A stretch of 64,000 nucleotides of DNA, taken from the NCBI RefSeq assembly GCF_000517625.1, contig NZ_CP007055.1, forward strand, positions 2,418,001-2,482,000, read 5' to 3'. Under the pieces are notes generated by a model. The model did no database searches. It worked only from the letters and a program-made list of their open reading frames with translations, and was not told the origin of the DNA. The stretch comes from Halostagnicola larsenii XH-48 (lineage in GTDB: Archaea > Halobacteriota > Halobacteria > Halobacteriales > Natrialbaceae). The position numbers were made by a program, and so were the translations under genes. Positions 36,830 to 46,080 of the stretch are shown here, in pieces. Each line of letters opens with the position of its first letter. The stretch's first letter is position 1.

Positions 36830-37591
36830 GATCAGTTCCCCATCGATAAATTGCTGCGTGCGGTCGTCCTCGGGATCTTCGAAGATTCGATCCGTCTCGC
36901 CGACTTCGATAATGCCGTCGCCGAGGATCACCGCGACCTGATCGGCGATTCGCCGAGCCTGATTCATATCGTGGGTCGCGATGGCGACGCCGATGCCGCG
37001 GTCGCCAGCCTCGCGGACCGCGTTCTCGATCACCGCGGTGTTTCGCGGGTCCAGATCCGAGGTCGGTTCGTCGAGCAGGAGGAAGTCGGGGTCGTACGCC
37101 AGCGCCCGGGCGAACGCCACCCGCTGGGCCTCCCCGCCCGAGAGCGAGCCCGCGTGCTGCTCGAGTTTATCCTCGAGCCCGACGGTTTCGAGCGCTTCCA
37201 TCGCGTCGCTCGTCCCGTTTCGCAGGCCGACGAGGTCCGCGACCTCGCGGCGGAGTCGATCGGCCCACGACCGGCGAACGTGAAGGCCGTACTCGGCGTT
37301 TCGTCGAACGCTCGCGTCGAAGAGGCTCGCCTCCTGAAACACCATGCCGATGCGGCGTCGGCATTCGAGGCGGCGCTGAGCGGACGCCCGCCACACGTCG
37401 GTGCCGCCGTACTCGAGCGAGCCGTCTCGCGGCGGTTCGAACAGGGCGAGCAGCCGCAAGAGCGTGGTCTTGCCGACGCCTGAAGGACCGATGATAGCGA
37501 CGACCTCCCCCGGCGGAACTGCGAGCGAGACGTTCTCGAGGATCGTCTCGTCGCCGTAGCCGTGCTCGACGCCGACGGTTTGCAGCGTCAT
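36824..37591 (-). CDS. tupC: Tungstate ABC transporter, ATP-binding protein
   Basis: 255 residues. Walker [16 protein letters not shown] signature [17 protein letters not shown], Walker [14 protein letters not shown] and the H-loop IATHDMNQA are all present. It energises the TupB permease. The start overlaps the stop of tupB by the four bases ATGA. Substrate assigned from the tupA and tupB neighbours. Confidence 0.93.
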   Translation of the reverse strand: MTLQTVGVEHGYGDETILENVSLAVPPGEVVAIIGPSGVGKTTLLRLLALFEPPRDGSLEYGGTDVWRASAQRRLECRRRIGMVFQEASLFDASVRRNAEYGLHVRRSWADRLRREVADLVGLRNGTSDAMEALETVGLEDKLEQHAGSLSGGEAQRVAFARALAYDPDFLLLDEPTSDLDPRNTAVIENAVREAGDRGIGVAIATHDMNQARRIADQVAVILGDGIIEVGETDRIFEDPEDDRTQQFIDGELIY

Positions 37592-38298
37592 CGGTACCCC
37601 CCTTCGTCGCCGCCGAGTCGAACGACGACCGCGTTCACGAGCAAGACGAGCGCGACGAGGATCGCACCGAGGATCATCGCCGTCTCGAAGCGGCCCTGTC
37701 TGGCCTCGAGCTGGATCGCCGTCGTCAGCGTTCTGGTCACCGATTCGCCGTCCGCGCTCGCGATGTTCCCGCCGACCATGAGAACGCCGCCGACCTCGCT
37801 GATCGCCCGGCCGAAACCCGCGAGAACGGCGGTCGCGAGCCCGTAGCGAGCTTCCTTGATCGTCACGAGAGCGACGTCGACGCGCGTACCGCCCATCGCG
37901 AACGCGGCGTCTCTGACTCGCTGTTCGACGCTCGAGACCGCAGCCAGACTCACGCCCGTGATGACCGGGATCGCGAGGACGATCTGGGAGAGGATCATCG
38001 CCTCCGTCGTGAAGACGAGCTCGAGCGGGCCGAGCGGGCCCTCGTTCGAGACCGTAAAGAGCACGACGAGGCCGACGACGACGCTCGGAAAGCCCATGCC
38101 GGTCGTGATGATCGACGTCAGGAGATGTTTCCCGCGGAAGTCCCGAAATCCGACGAGCAACGCGATCGGAACGCTCACGAGCGTGCTAATAGCTACCGCG
38201 GTGAGGCTCACGTACAACGAGACCTCGATGATGCTTCTGATGTAGAGCCACTCGAAGGGGAACTCGGCGACGAGCGGGTCGAACGCGCCGACGATCAC
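37588..38298 (-). CDS. tupB: Tungstate ABC transporter, permease
   Basis: 236 residues with six to seven membrane helices. Begins [31 protein letters not shown]; the EAA-like loop is [31 protein letters not shown]. The start is a GTG overlapping the tupA stop (GTGA), preceded by GGAGGT; no upstream ATG is plausible because the longer frame runs antisense-like through tupA. TupB-type, not ModB, judged from its length and the TupA partner. Confidence 0.9.
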   Translation of the reverse strand: MIVGAFDPLVAEFPFEWLYIRSIIEVSLYVSLTAVAISTLVSVPIALLVGFRDFRGKHLLTSIITTGMGFPSVVVGLVVLFTVSNEGPLGPLELVFTTEAMILSQIVLAIPVITGVSLAAVSSVEQRVRDAAFAMGGTRVDVALVTIKEARYGLATAVLAGFGRAISEVGGVLMVGGNIASADGESVTRTLTTAIQLEARQGRFETAMILGAILVALVLLVNAVVVRLGGDEGGYR

Positions 38299-39221
38299 GA
38301 TACCTCCTCGAGTGCGGTCTCGGTCGAATCGTTCGAACTTCGCGGGGAGTACTGCTCGAAATTCGGCTCTTCTGCGAGCGCGTTCGGATAGAAGAGCTGT
38401 TCGCCGTCGACGGTATACTCCGCGACGATCTCCTGTCCCCGTTTCCCGGTCAGAAATCCGATGTAGTACATCGCCAGTTCGTACGCCGCGCTGGGTTCGC
38501 TCGCGGGATTGACCGCGATGATACCGTAGGGGTTCTCGAGCGCCGGGTCGCCGTCGGTGACCGGCCCGTCGACGAAGCGCTCGAGATCGAGTTGCTCGCG
38601 CGTATCGATGAAATTGCCGCGGACGGTGAGCAGGTACGAGTCGCGCTGGTCCGCCTGGACGAGCGTCTCGCCCATCCCCTGGCCCGTCTGGCGGTACCAC
38701 TCTCCGTTCGGGTCGATCCCGGCGTCGTCCCAGATCTCGCGTTCTTTGATATGCGTGCCGGAGCGATCCCCTCGAGACAAAAACGACGACTCGGTCGACG
38801 CAATCCGTTCGAACGCCGTCGCCGCATCGTCGACGGAAGCGATCGCCGCCGGATCGTCCGCGGGACCGGCGATAACGAAATCTCCCACCGCGAAATCGCG
38901 GCGGTTGATTCCGTCCCCGGTTCGGATGAACTCGTCCTCGAGCGAGCGAGCGTGGGCCATGACGGCGTCGACGTCACCGCGTTCGCCGGCGGCGATCGTT
39001 TCGCCCGTCCCACCCGAAACCGCCCGGACGGTCACGCCGTAGGCCGACTCGAACGCCGAGTGGAGTTCGTCGACCAGTCCCGAATCGTACGTACTCGTGG
39101 TGACTGCGACGGTGAGTTTCCCGGATGGGCCGTCCGACGCCGATCGATCCCGACCCAGACAGCCCGCCGACGCCGCCGAAATCCCGACCCCGACGAGAAG
39201 CGAGCGGCGTGGTATCTCCAT
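38295..39221 (-). CDS. tupA: Tungstate ABC transporter, substrate-binding lipoprotein
   Basis: 308 residues. [17 protein letters not shown] is a Tat-like signal with lipobox ending at Cys21. The TupA signature follows: [76 protein letters not shown]. Binds tungstate outside the membrane. Expressed from a promoter with a palindrome over its TATA box. A paralogue lies next to it. Confidence 0.93.
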   Translation of the reverse strand: MEIPRRSLLVGVGISAASAGCLGRDRSASDGPSGKLTVAVTTSTYDSGLVDELHSAFESAYGVTVRAVSGGTGETIAAGERGDVDAVMAHARSLEDEFIRTGDGINRRDFAVGDFVIAGPADDPAAIASVDDAATAFERIASTESSFLSRGDRSGTHIKEREIWDDAGIDPNGEWYRQTGQGMGETLVQADQRDSYLLTVRGNFIDTREQLDLERFVDGPVTDGDPALENPYGIIAVNPASEPSAAYELAMYYIGFLTGKRGQEIVAEYTVDGEQLFYPNALAEEPNFEQYSPRSSNDSTETALEEVS

Positions 39222-39296
39222 GGAAATCACGGTGCCGGGAGAGCGTATAGACGTTACGGTTTTCGAAACCAGTAGAGATGTCGACTTCGTCAAGAT

Positions 39297-39314
39297 GTAA
39301 CCTATATAAGTTAC
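39297..39314. promoter_or_regulatory. GTAAC-N8-GTTAC palindrome overlapping the tupA TATA box
   Basis: A perfect 5-base inverted repeat encloses CTATATAA; read on the minus strand it is GTAAC-TTATATAG-GTTAC. The core is the only good TATA box before tupA, about 75 bases from its ATG. A dimeric regulator bound here would cover the TATA box; the ModE-type protein at the end of the operon is the natural candidate (inference). Confidence 0.6.
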
Positions 39315-39522
39315 GTCAGATCGGACTCGAGTCAGTTTAACTGCTCGTTCGGGGCTCGGTCGAACTGCGGAGTTCGTTCGGCAAGGGTTCGTTCGGCAGG
39401 GAGGTGATCGCGTCTCTACGAGCACGCGTATTCACTTCCCTCGGGGCTGATTGTGCCACCGTCGTGGCGTTCGTATCCGGTTCGGGTCGATCAGACGCGA
39501 TGAATCTCGACGGACCGCGCCG

Positions 39523-40443
39523 TTACTCCCCATCGCTTGCGCTCCACCCCTCGGGAACGTACTGCTGGAAGTCCGGATCCTCGGAGAGCGCTTGCGGGAA
39601 GAACAACTGTTCGCCGTTGGCCGTGAAGTTCTCGATGAGTTTCTGGCCCTCGGGCCCCGTAACGTAGCCGATGTAGGCCATCGCCAGATCGTACTCGACG
39701 TTGTCGTGGACAGCTGGGTTGACGGCGACGATTCCGTACGGGTTCTCGAGGAGTTCCGGCCCGCCCTCGATGGGGCCCTGCACGTGAATTTCGAGGTCGA
39801 GTTCGTCTTGCATCGAGAGATACGTTCCCCGATCGGAAAGCGTGTACCCGCCCTGTTGGTCGGCGTTTAACAACACATCGCCCATACCGTCCCCAATTTC
39901 CTGATACCAGTCGCCGCCGGGCTCGCTCGACGCTTGCTCCCAGATGTTCAACTCTTTGGTGTGTGTACCGGAGTTATCCCCGCGGGAGACGAACGTCGTT
40001 CCCGAATCGGCGATCGCATCGAACGCGCCGGTTACGTCCTCGCTGCCCGCAATACCGGCGGGGTCGTCGGCGCTCCCGACGACGACGAAATCGTTGAACA
40101 TGAGATCTCGGCGGTTCACGCCGTAGCCGTCCTCGAGGAACTCGTCCTCGAGCGAGCGGGCGTGGACCATCACGACGTCGGAATCGCCGCGTTCGGCTGT
40201 CTCGAGGGCCGCGCCCGTCCCCTGCGAAACGGTATCGATAGTGACGCCGTATCGCTCCTCGAACGGGAGGTTGATTTCGTCGAGCAAGCCGGTATCGTAG
40301 GTGCTCGTCGTCGTCGACACCGTAAGTGTCGTCCCGTTAATTTCCGCGCTGCCATCAGTTTCTTCGTTTCCAAGACAGCCCGCCAGTCCGGCGGCAAGGC
40401 CGCCCCCCACTGCAGTGATAAACGTTCGTCGTTGTATCGACAT
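39523..40443 (-). CDS. Second tungstate-type substrate-binding lipoprotein (tupA paralogue)
   Basis: 306 residues. Signal [19 protein letters not shown] with lipobox Cys23. Same layout as tup[78 protein letters not shown]. Both proteins end with a similar GEQLFFP/GEQLFYP...F.QY segment. No permease or ATPase gene is beside it, so it probably delivers tungstate or a related oxyanion to the TupB/TupC pair. 301 bases to tupA hold the tupA promoter and little else. Confidence 0.88.
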   Translation of the reverse strand: MSIQRRTFITAVGGGLAAGLAGCLGNEETDGSAEINGTTLTVSTTTSTYDTGLLDEINLPFEERYGVTIDTVSQGTGAALETAERGDSDVVMVHARSLEDEFLEDGYGVNRRDLMFNDFVVVGSADDPAGIAGSEDVTGAFDAIADSGTTFVSRGDNSGTHTKELNIWEQASSEPGGDWYQEIGDGMGDVLLNADQQGGYTLSDRGTYLSMQDELDLEIHVQGPIEGGPELLENPYGIVAVNPAVHDNVEYDLAMAYIGYVTGPEGQKLIENFTANGEQLFFPQALSEDPDFQQYVPEGWSASDGE

Positions 40444-40639
40444 GGATACCACGAAGAACGCCACCCTGAAATAGGTACGGGCAACCAGAAACCACAATCG
40501 GTTACCAGACGCCCGTATTAGTAACGGAATATGAGTATCGAAACCATCCCTCGTTACTTCCGGGAGGAGCGTTCATCATTCGCGGCGCTCGAGCGGCGAT
40601 ACCGGCGGGTTCTTCCGATAGCGTCTCTCAACTGACGGT

Positions 40640-41866
40640 ATGTACGAAGATCTCATCGAGAGCGGCGAGTTATCCCTTGCCCGAAAGTCCGTCCTGCCGG
40701 GGACGGGGTTTTTCATGCCCGACGACCTCGAGGAGGACCTCGAGGAACAGGAAGCCAAATCAGCGCTCGAGGGCGCGGACGTCGCCGTCGTCGCCGATCC
40801 CGACGCCGACGGTCTGGCCTGCGTCGCGCTGTTGCGCGAAATGTACGGCGACGTGCAGAATATTCCAACGCCCGATGAGCGCGGCGAGGGAAGCGATGAG
40901 GACGAGTCAGCAGACGACAGCGAGGCGGGTTCCGACGCGGAGGACGACCTTCTCGAGGAGCCGGATCCGACCCCCCACAACGTCGCGCTCGTTCCGGGAA
41001 GCCCGCACAATCTCGAGGATTCCCTCCAGCAGGTCGCCGACCACGGCGTCGAGGGAATCGACCTCTACGTCTGTGACCTGTGTCCGGATCGCTACGAGTA
41101 CGTCGCGGACGAACTCGAGGCGGCCGTCGAAACCGCGAGCAGCGTCGAGTGGTACGACCACCACCAGTGGGACGACGGCGTCGCCCAGTCGGTTCGGGAC
41201 GCCGGCGTTTCCCTCGTCGTCGGCGACTCCGACGAGGAGTGTACCGCGGACGTCGTCTACCGCTCGCTCGAGTACGAGTTCGACGACAGGTTCGCGGAAC
41301 TGGCCGCGGTCACCCGCGATCACGACCTCTGGCTCCGCGAGGACCCCCGCAGCGATGACCTCGCGGATTACGCCTACTGGACCGACCCCGCCGAGTACGT
41401 CGAGGTCGTCCGCGAGTACGGCGCTGACTTCCCCGAGTGGGTCGAGGCGTACATCGCCGAACGCAGAGTCGAGAAAGAGGCCCTGATCGAGCGGGCCGTC
41501 TCCCGCTCGGAACTTCGGGAGGTCGGCGGCTACACCGTCGGCATCACCTACGGCCGGTGCTCGCAGAACGAAGTTGCCGAAGCCATGCGGGAACAGGGTG
41601 CCGACGCCTCCATCATCGTCAAACCCGCCGGCTCGGCGTCGATCCGCGGGACCGACGAATTCGACCGCTGTCACGAGGTCGCCGGAAAGGTAAACGGCGG
41701 CGGCCACCCGAAAGCCGCGGGCTGCAAACCCGACATCTACGACGACATGCTCGACTACGCCAACCACTGGACGACTCGAGGATCGGTCGCCAAACAGGTC
41801 ATTCTAGACGCGTTCGGTGCCGTCGTCGACGAGGAAACGCAAGAAGCGAGCGAAACAGCCGACTGA
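40640..41866 (+). CDS. DHH-family phosphoesterase
   Basis: 408 residues. DHH motifs: VVADPDADGLACVALL (motif I), DLYVCDLCPD, VEWYDHHQWDD (motif III), and the DHHA1-type end KVNGGGHPKAAGC. An acidic insertion lies at residues 80-110. Related to RecJ/GAN-like single-strand exonucleases and to nano-RNases; which one is not clear from sequence alone. Begins MYEDLIESGELSLARKSVLPG, like other haloarchaeal members. Confidence 0.88.
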   Translation: MYEDLIESGELSLARKSVLPGTGFFMPDDLEEDLEEQEAKSALEGADVAVVADPDADGLACVALLREMYGDVQNIPTPDERGEGSDEDESADDSEAGSDAEDDLLEEPDPTPHNVALVPGSPHNLEDSLQQVADHGVEGIDLYVCDLCPDRYEYVADELEAAVETASSVEWYDHHQWDDGVAQSVRDAGVSLVVGDSDEECTADVVYRSLEYEFDDRFAELAAVTRDHDLWLREDPRSDDLADYAYWTDPAEYVEVVREYGADFPEWVEAYIAERRVEKEALIERAVSRSELREVGGYTVGITYGRCSQNEVAEAMREQGADASIIVKPAGSASIRGTDEFDRCHEVAGKVNGGGHPKAAGCKPDIYDDMLDYANHWTTRGSVAKQVILDAFGAVVDEETQEASETAD

Positions 41867-41909
41867 CGCGACCGGGACCAACTGGCGGGACCAAGCGGAA
41901 GACGACTCC

Positions 41910-42602
41910 CTACTCTCGAGCGAAAAAACGGATCACGAGCTGTAGGACGTGGACGAAGACGCCGGCGACGGCGACGTAGACGCCGATAGTCTGGACCCCG
42001 ACGGACATGTCGCGACGGTCCCGGAGACGCCAGATCTCCCAGCCGAGTCGCAGGACGAATCCGAGGAAGATCAGGACGAAACCGACCAGCAAGACCGGCT
42101 CGAAGAAGGTCCCGACGGCGACGGCGATCACCCCGCCGATAAACGAGTAGGTGGCGTACGATCCCCAGTGGTCGAACGATTTCGAGCGCGCGTAGACGTA
42201 CCCCGCGACGAGCGCGGTCAAAATCGCGACGATGACCGCCGTCACGCCGAGAACCGTGAGTCGACTCTCGGCCGGAACGAACGAAAGGACGCCCGCGCCG
42301 AACACGCCGAACGCGAACTGCAGGATCACCATGCCGACGAAGGCGATGCCGAAGCTACCGCCCTCGACCCCCCGTTCGGCGATCAGTTCCCCGCCCGTGA
42401 TCGCCACGCCGTAGACGATCACCCCGATGATCGGTGCCTGAAACAGCGTCTCGTTGATCGCCGCAAGCGGCGTCTCGGCCACTGCGGCCATCAGGGCGAC
42501 GTTGATCGCCATCAGCACGCTCGCCCCGCCGATCACGCGAGCTTCGCGACTCGAGATGCCGAATCCACGGCCCGTTTCGTGCGGCGTTTCGACGGAACTC
42601 AT
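41910..42602 (-). CDS. Seven-helix membrane protein (possibly Bax-inhibitor-1-like)
   Basis: 230 residues with about seven membrane helices, an acidic/His head (MSSVETPHETGRGFG) and a charged loop WEIWRLRDRRD. The helix pattern and the NETLFQAPIIGVIVYG, GGVIAVAVGTFFEP segments are reminiscent of the Bax-inhibitor-1 family, but I cannot confirm it. Convergent with the DHH gene. Confidence 0.6.
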   Translation of the reverse strand: MSSVETPHETGRGFGISSREARVIGGASVLMAINVALMAAVAETPLAAINETLFQAPIIGVIVYGVAITGGELIAERGVEGGSFGIAFVGMVILQFAFGVFGAGVLSFVPAESRLTVLGVTAVIVAILTALVAGYVYARSKSFDHWGSYATYSFIGGVIAVAVGTFFEPVLLVGFVLIFLGFVLRLGWEIWRLRDRRDMSVGVQTIGVYVAVAGVFVHVLQLVIRFFARE

Positions 42603-42672
42603 AGGCGATCAAACCATACTGGGACGCAAAAAGCTGCCCCCTCAAGGTGATTCAAAAATGCCGACTCGCTCG

Positions 42673-43125
42673 TTACGGTTCCGCGGTCCAGCGATCCGAG
42701 TACGCCGTCCCACAGTCGCACTTCGCGTACGCGTGGACGACGTCTCCCTCGGCGTACAGCCCGCCGACGTCCTCGTTTTGCTCCTCGGCGAACGCGAACA
42801 CGAACTGGACGCCGTGGTCTGTGGACTCGTCCGCGTCGCCTCCGCCATCGGAGTCGCCCTCCTCGGGGCAGACGCCATCGGTCAGGTCGTCGTCGATCTG
42901 ACTCTCGGTCGCCATCGCCGATTTGGCGAAGGCCATCGCGTCCGTCCCCGTCGCGGCCTTGAACGCGTTTCGGCCGCTCTCGCCGTCGACGACGATCAGG
43001 ACGCCGCCCTCGACCGGCTCGCCGAACTGCTCGAGGCGGTCGTCCTCGACGTAGGAATCGGCCAGAAACAAGGCGACGTCGTCGGGGCGCTCGCCCGCCA
43101 GAAACTCCGCGCGTGGATCACTCAT
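42673..43125 (-). CDS. DUF5807-like protein
   Basis: 150 residues. Starts MSDPRAEFLAGERPDDVALFLADSYV; a central acidic linker (CPEEGDSDGGGDADESTDHG) separates an N-terminal alpha/beta part from a C-terminal part with VHAYAKCDCGTAYSDRW, which has a CxC knuckle. I recall it as a haloarchaeal DUF5807; no function. Divergent from cheF with 117 bases between. Confidence 0.75.
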   Translation of the reverse strand: MSDPRAEFLAGERPDDVALFLADSYVEDDRLEQFGEPVEGGVLIVVDGESGRNAFKAATGTDAMAFAKSAMATESQIDDDLTDGVCPEEGDSDGGGDADESTDHGVQFVFAFAEEQNEDVGGLYAEGDVVHAYAKCDCGTAYSDRWTAEP

Positions 43126-43242
43126 GGCTCGACAACCGGTCTCGAGCGGCAAAAAGACCGTCATTGATCGCCAGCGGGCGAGCGCGTACCCGGCCTCGAG
43201 CATGTCCGAAAAGTTAAGAGAATCCAGTCAGTAGCAATTGCC

Positions 43243-44124
43243 ATGGACGAGGATGTCGTCGCGGATATCACCGGTCGCTTCATCTTGAGCAACGGTGGTG
43301 AGAACGCGGGCAAACCCCTCGAGGGGCGGATCATCATGACCGAAAAGCGGGTCGTGCTCGCAACGGGGCAGACGAAAGAAACGGTCCCGTTGTCGAAAGT
43401 CATCGACGTGAACGTCGGGACGGTCCCCCAGCACGTCAAGCGCTTCTTCGGAGACACCGCGACGATCGGCTATCGAACCGACGACGGAACCCAGAGCGCG
43501 GTCATCGAAAGCTCCGACGAGAAGGTCGAGAAATTCGTCGCGATTCTCTTTCGCTGTCTGCTCAACGGCCAGAAAGTCGCCGTGAAACACCCGGCGCGGG
43601 TCGGCGGGCGAATCAAAGACACGAGCGTCGTCGTGGGGAAACTCCGCGTCAAGGACAGACAGGTCGAGGTGAAGACGAAATCCAGCGGCTTCGGTATCGA
43701 CGTGGCGACGGTGATGAACATCGGCCGAACGAACAAGATCGGCGACAGCGACGACCGGGTGACGCTGGTCGTCAAACACACCGACCAGGAGTCGGGGCTG
43801 ACACAGACCACGCAGATCGCGCCGGCCAAGAGCCAGTACGTGAATCTGCTCGCGCGATACTTCAGGCTCGAGTACGACGAGGTCCGCGAGGAGGTCGAGG
43901 AGATCGAACTAACCAATCCCGAAAAACGAGTGCTCGTCGGCGTTCACGCCACGGGCGGCGACATCGATTTCACGAATATGCTCGACGGCGACCCGGCCTA
44001 CGTGACGAACGTCCTGAACTCGGTTCGGAACAAACAACTGGTCGTCGAGAACGGCGACGGACTCTCGCTGACGCCCCAGGGGCGCATCGTCGTCAGCCAG
44101 CGGATCGAAGACGTCAACGCCTGA
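43243..44124 (+). CDS. cheF: Taxis adaptor CheF
   Basis: 293 residues of full CheF (DUF439) length. Starts MDEDVVADITGRFILSNGGE; the split PH-like domains carry VVLATGQTKETVPLSKVIDV and MTEKRVVL, and the C-terminal third is a winged-helix-like segment with NPEKRVLVGVHATGGDIDFT. CheF binds CheY-P and the archaellum motor, so it links chemotaxis to switching. A TTAAG-type TATA box is about 25 bases upstream. Confidence 0.95.
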   Translation: MDEDVVADITGRFILSNGGENAGKPLEGRIIMTEKRVVLATGQTKETVPLSKVIDVNVGTVPQHVKRFFGDTATIGYRTDDGTQSAVIESSDEKVEKFVAILFRCLLNGQKVAVKHPARVGGRIKDTSVVVGKLRVKDRQVEVKTKSSGFGIDVATVMNIGRTNKIGDSDDRVTLVVKHTDQESGLTQTTQIAPAKSQYVNLLARYFRLEYDEVREEVEEIELTNPEKRVLVGVHATGGDIDFTNMLDGDPAYVTNVLNSVRNKQLVVENGDGLSLTPQGRIVVSQRIEDVNA

Positions 44125-44253
44125 AAGCGGCTTCAGGCGCGAGATCGGCCGCTCGAGTTCGAGAGCGGTCTCGAGTGCGGACGGCGCGTCGGGGACATCC
44201 TCAGAAATCGCTTTTTCTCCCCAGCGGACCCACCAACGACGTTTCAAACTGAT

Positions 44254-44361
44254 GTCGACGGCGTCAGAACGGGTCGACGTAGAACAGGGGCCGGCGGCGT
44301 CAGACGAATCGACGGGAAAACAGGAGTCGACGGCGTCAGAACAGGTCGTTCGGATCGACTT
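44254..44361. repeat. Degenerate 36-bp tandem repeat (three units) at the 3' end of cheC
   Basis: Three units of exactly 36 bases starting at 44254, 44290 and 44326, each opening with a G(T/C)CG(A/G)CGGCGTCAGA word. The third unit contains the cheC stop codon and last codons, so the first two are decayed copies of the gene end. Copies 1 and 3 share 17 identical bases. Confidence 0.7.
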
Positions 44362-45544
44362 CCGTGTTACCGGAGTTCTCGATGAGAATCTCGTCTAAGG
44401 CCTCCTCGAGTTCGTCCCGGCGCGGCAGGGCGAGCATCTGGCAGGTGAACACCCGATCGCTGTCCGTTTCGATGCTCGAGTCGAGCAAGAACGCGTGGTC
44501 GTCGGTCTGGGCGATCTGGGCGATGATCGGGCTCATGATCGACGAGCCGATATCCGCGACGAACTTCGGCGGCGAGTGTTTGATCTCCGCGTTCAACACG
44601 TTCGCCCAGCCGTCGATGAACCCGCTGGTCATGATGTTGCCCAGTTCCTGAAGGGCACCCTGTTCCATCTCGCCCCACTCGCCTTCGGTCTCCATCGGTA
44701 CGAGCGAGTCGACGACCGCCCGTCCGGAGGGCTGATCGAAGAGGATGATCAGATAGCCGCTGAGTTTGCCCGTAAACTCCATGACGGTCCCGACGTAGCG
44801 TTTGGTGCCGACCTCCGCCGGAATGTCCTCGAGCGGGACGAGACTCAGCCGGCTAATGTTGACGCTCGTCTCGATGCCCGTCATCGAAGTGATGTTCGAG
44901 GCCGATTTCTCCGCCCCCTCCTTGGTCATCTCGTTGAACACCTCGAGTTTCTCGAAGGAGATGCTGGTGTCGGCCTGGGGCTCGAGGGCGGTCTCGAGGG
45001 AAGCCTGGTCCGGAACGAGCAGGATCCGGAAGTCGACGGGTTCGTTGACGCCGCCGCGGGAGGCTTCGACGCGACTGCGAAAGACCAGCAGGTGGCTGTC
45101 GCCCTCCGTCGCGGATCGTGGCAGGACTTCCGTTCCGGTCCCCTCGATGTAGCTCGGAGGCGAACTCTTGATCTTGGTGTTGAGGTGGTTGGCCCAGCCA
45201 TCGATGAACCCGCTGGTCATGATGTTGCCGACCTCTTTGATGCTGCTCTTTTTCATCTCGGGGTCGTCGGCCGGGACGAGCACGTCCGTCACCGCAGTGC
45301 GGGCCTGCTCGTCGAACGCGAGGACTGTCTCCCCGCGGATTTCGCCCGACAGGTCGATGCTGACGCCCGCGTACTCGTTACCGATGAACTCGTACTGCAG
45401 ATCGGCCGGGGACATCAACGAGACATCCGTCACTTCGACGCGCGTGCTGATTCCCGTCAGCTGTGAAAGTGATTTAACGGCCGACTGTGCGCCGTCGTGA
45501 GCGAGTTTGTTGTACGTCTCCAGGGCTCGAATATCGATTTCCAT
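44336..45544 (-). CDS. cheC: Tandem CheC-type phosphatase
   Basis: 402 residues, twice the usual length: two CheC domains in a row. Each has the phosphatase signature, IKEVGNIMTSGFIDGWANHL in the first and LQELGNIMTSGFIDGWANVL in the second, with the Glu and Asn that remove phosphate from CheY-P. The two copies are about 200 residues apart, and each is preceded by a helix with LTGIST or MTGIET. It lies six bases after cheY on the same strand. Confidence 0.95.
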   Translation of the reverse strand: MEIDIRALETYNKLAHDGAQSAVKSLSQLTGISTRVEVTDVSLMSPADLQYEFIGNEYAGVSIDLSGEIRGETVLAFDEQARTAVTDVLVPADDPEMKKSSIKEVGNIMTSGFIDGWANHLNTKIKSSPPSYIEGTGTEVLPRSATEGDSHLLVFRSRVEASRGGVNEPVDFRILLVPDQASLETALEPQADTSISFEKLEVFNEMTKEGAEKSASNITSMTGIETSVNISRLSLVPLEDIPAEVGTKRYVGTVMEFTGKLSGYLIILFDQPSGRAVVDSLVPMETEGEWGEMEQGALQELGNIMTSGFIDGWANVLNAEIKHSPPKFVADIGSSIMSPIIAQIAQTDDHAFLLDSSIETDSDRVFTCQMLALPRRDELEEALDEILIENSGNTEVDPNDLF

Positions 45545-45550
45545 GGAATA

Positions 45551-45907
45551 TTACCCGGCCGTGATGCTGTTGACTTCCTCGAGTACGCTCTCTTTCTGGA
45601 ACGGCTTCGTGATGTAGCCGTCCGCGCCCGCTTTGATCGAGTCTTTCATCTGTTCTGCCTGCTCGACGCTCGTACACATGACGACGGTCGCGTCCGGGTC
45701 GAGATCCGTGATCTCGTCGGTCGCTTCGATCCCGTCTTTGATCGGCATGACGATGTCCATGAAGGCGATATCCGGCTGTTCCTGCTGATACAACTCGACG
45801 GCTTCGACGCCGTTTTCGGCCTCCCCGACGATGTTGTGCTCCTCCTCGAGAATTTCCCGGAGCAGATCCCGCATGAATCCGGAATCGTCCGTAATTAGTA
45901 CGTCCAT
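45551..45907 (-). CDS. cheY: Chemotaxis response regulator CheY
   Basis: 118 residues. Acidic pocket Asp7/Asp8 (MDVLITDDSGF), phosphoryl acceptor Asp51 (AFMDIVMPIKDG), Thr in VVMCTS and Lys in YITKPFQ. Single receiver domain without output. Phosphorylated by CheA (outside this window), it would act through CheF on the archaellum. A TTTTATTAAG box about 25 bases upstream implies a leaderless transcript reaching into cheC. Confidence 0.97.
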   Translation of the reverse strand: MDVLITDDSGFMRDLLREILEEEHNIVGEAENGVEAVELYQQEQPDIAFMDIVMPIKDGIEATDEITDLDPDATVVMCTSVEQAEQMKDSIKAGADGYITKPFQKESVLEEVNSITAG

Positions 45908-45926
45908 AAGCGGTTCGACACACTCA

Positions 45927-45942
45927 GCTTACTTAATAAAAT
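45927..45942 (-). promoter_or_regulatory. TATA region of cheY-cheC
   Basis: On the minus strand the AT-rich ATTTTATTAAGTAAG precedes the cheY ATG by about 25 bases, as expected for a leaderless mRNA of the cheY-cheC unit. Confidence 0.65.
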
Positions 45943-46080
45943 TGGCCGTCGTTCCGCGAGAATTCCGAGGGCGATCGGGAGAACAGCTGAGACGAACTAC
46001 TATCCTCAGAGGTACTCGCAGTTATATACGTCCCGGGAGGTCTGAACGATCGCCGTTGTGCTCGAACGGGTACGAGGTCG

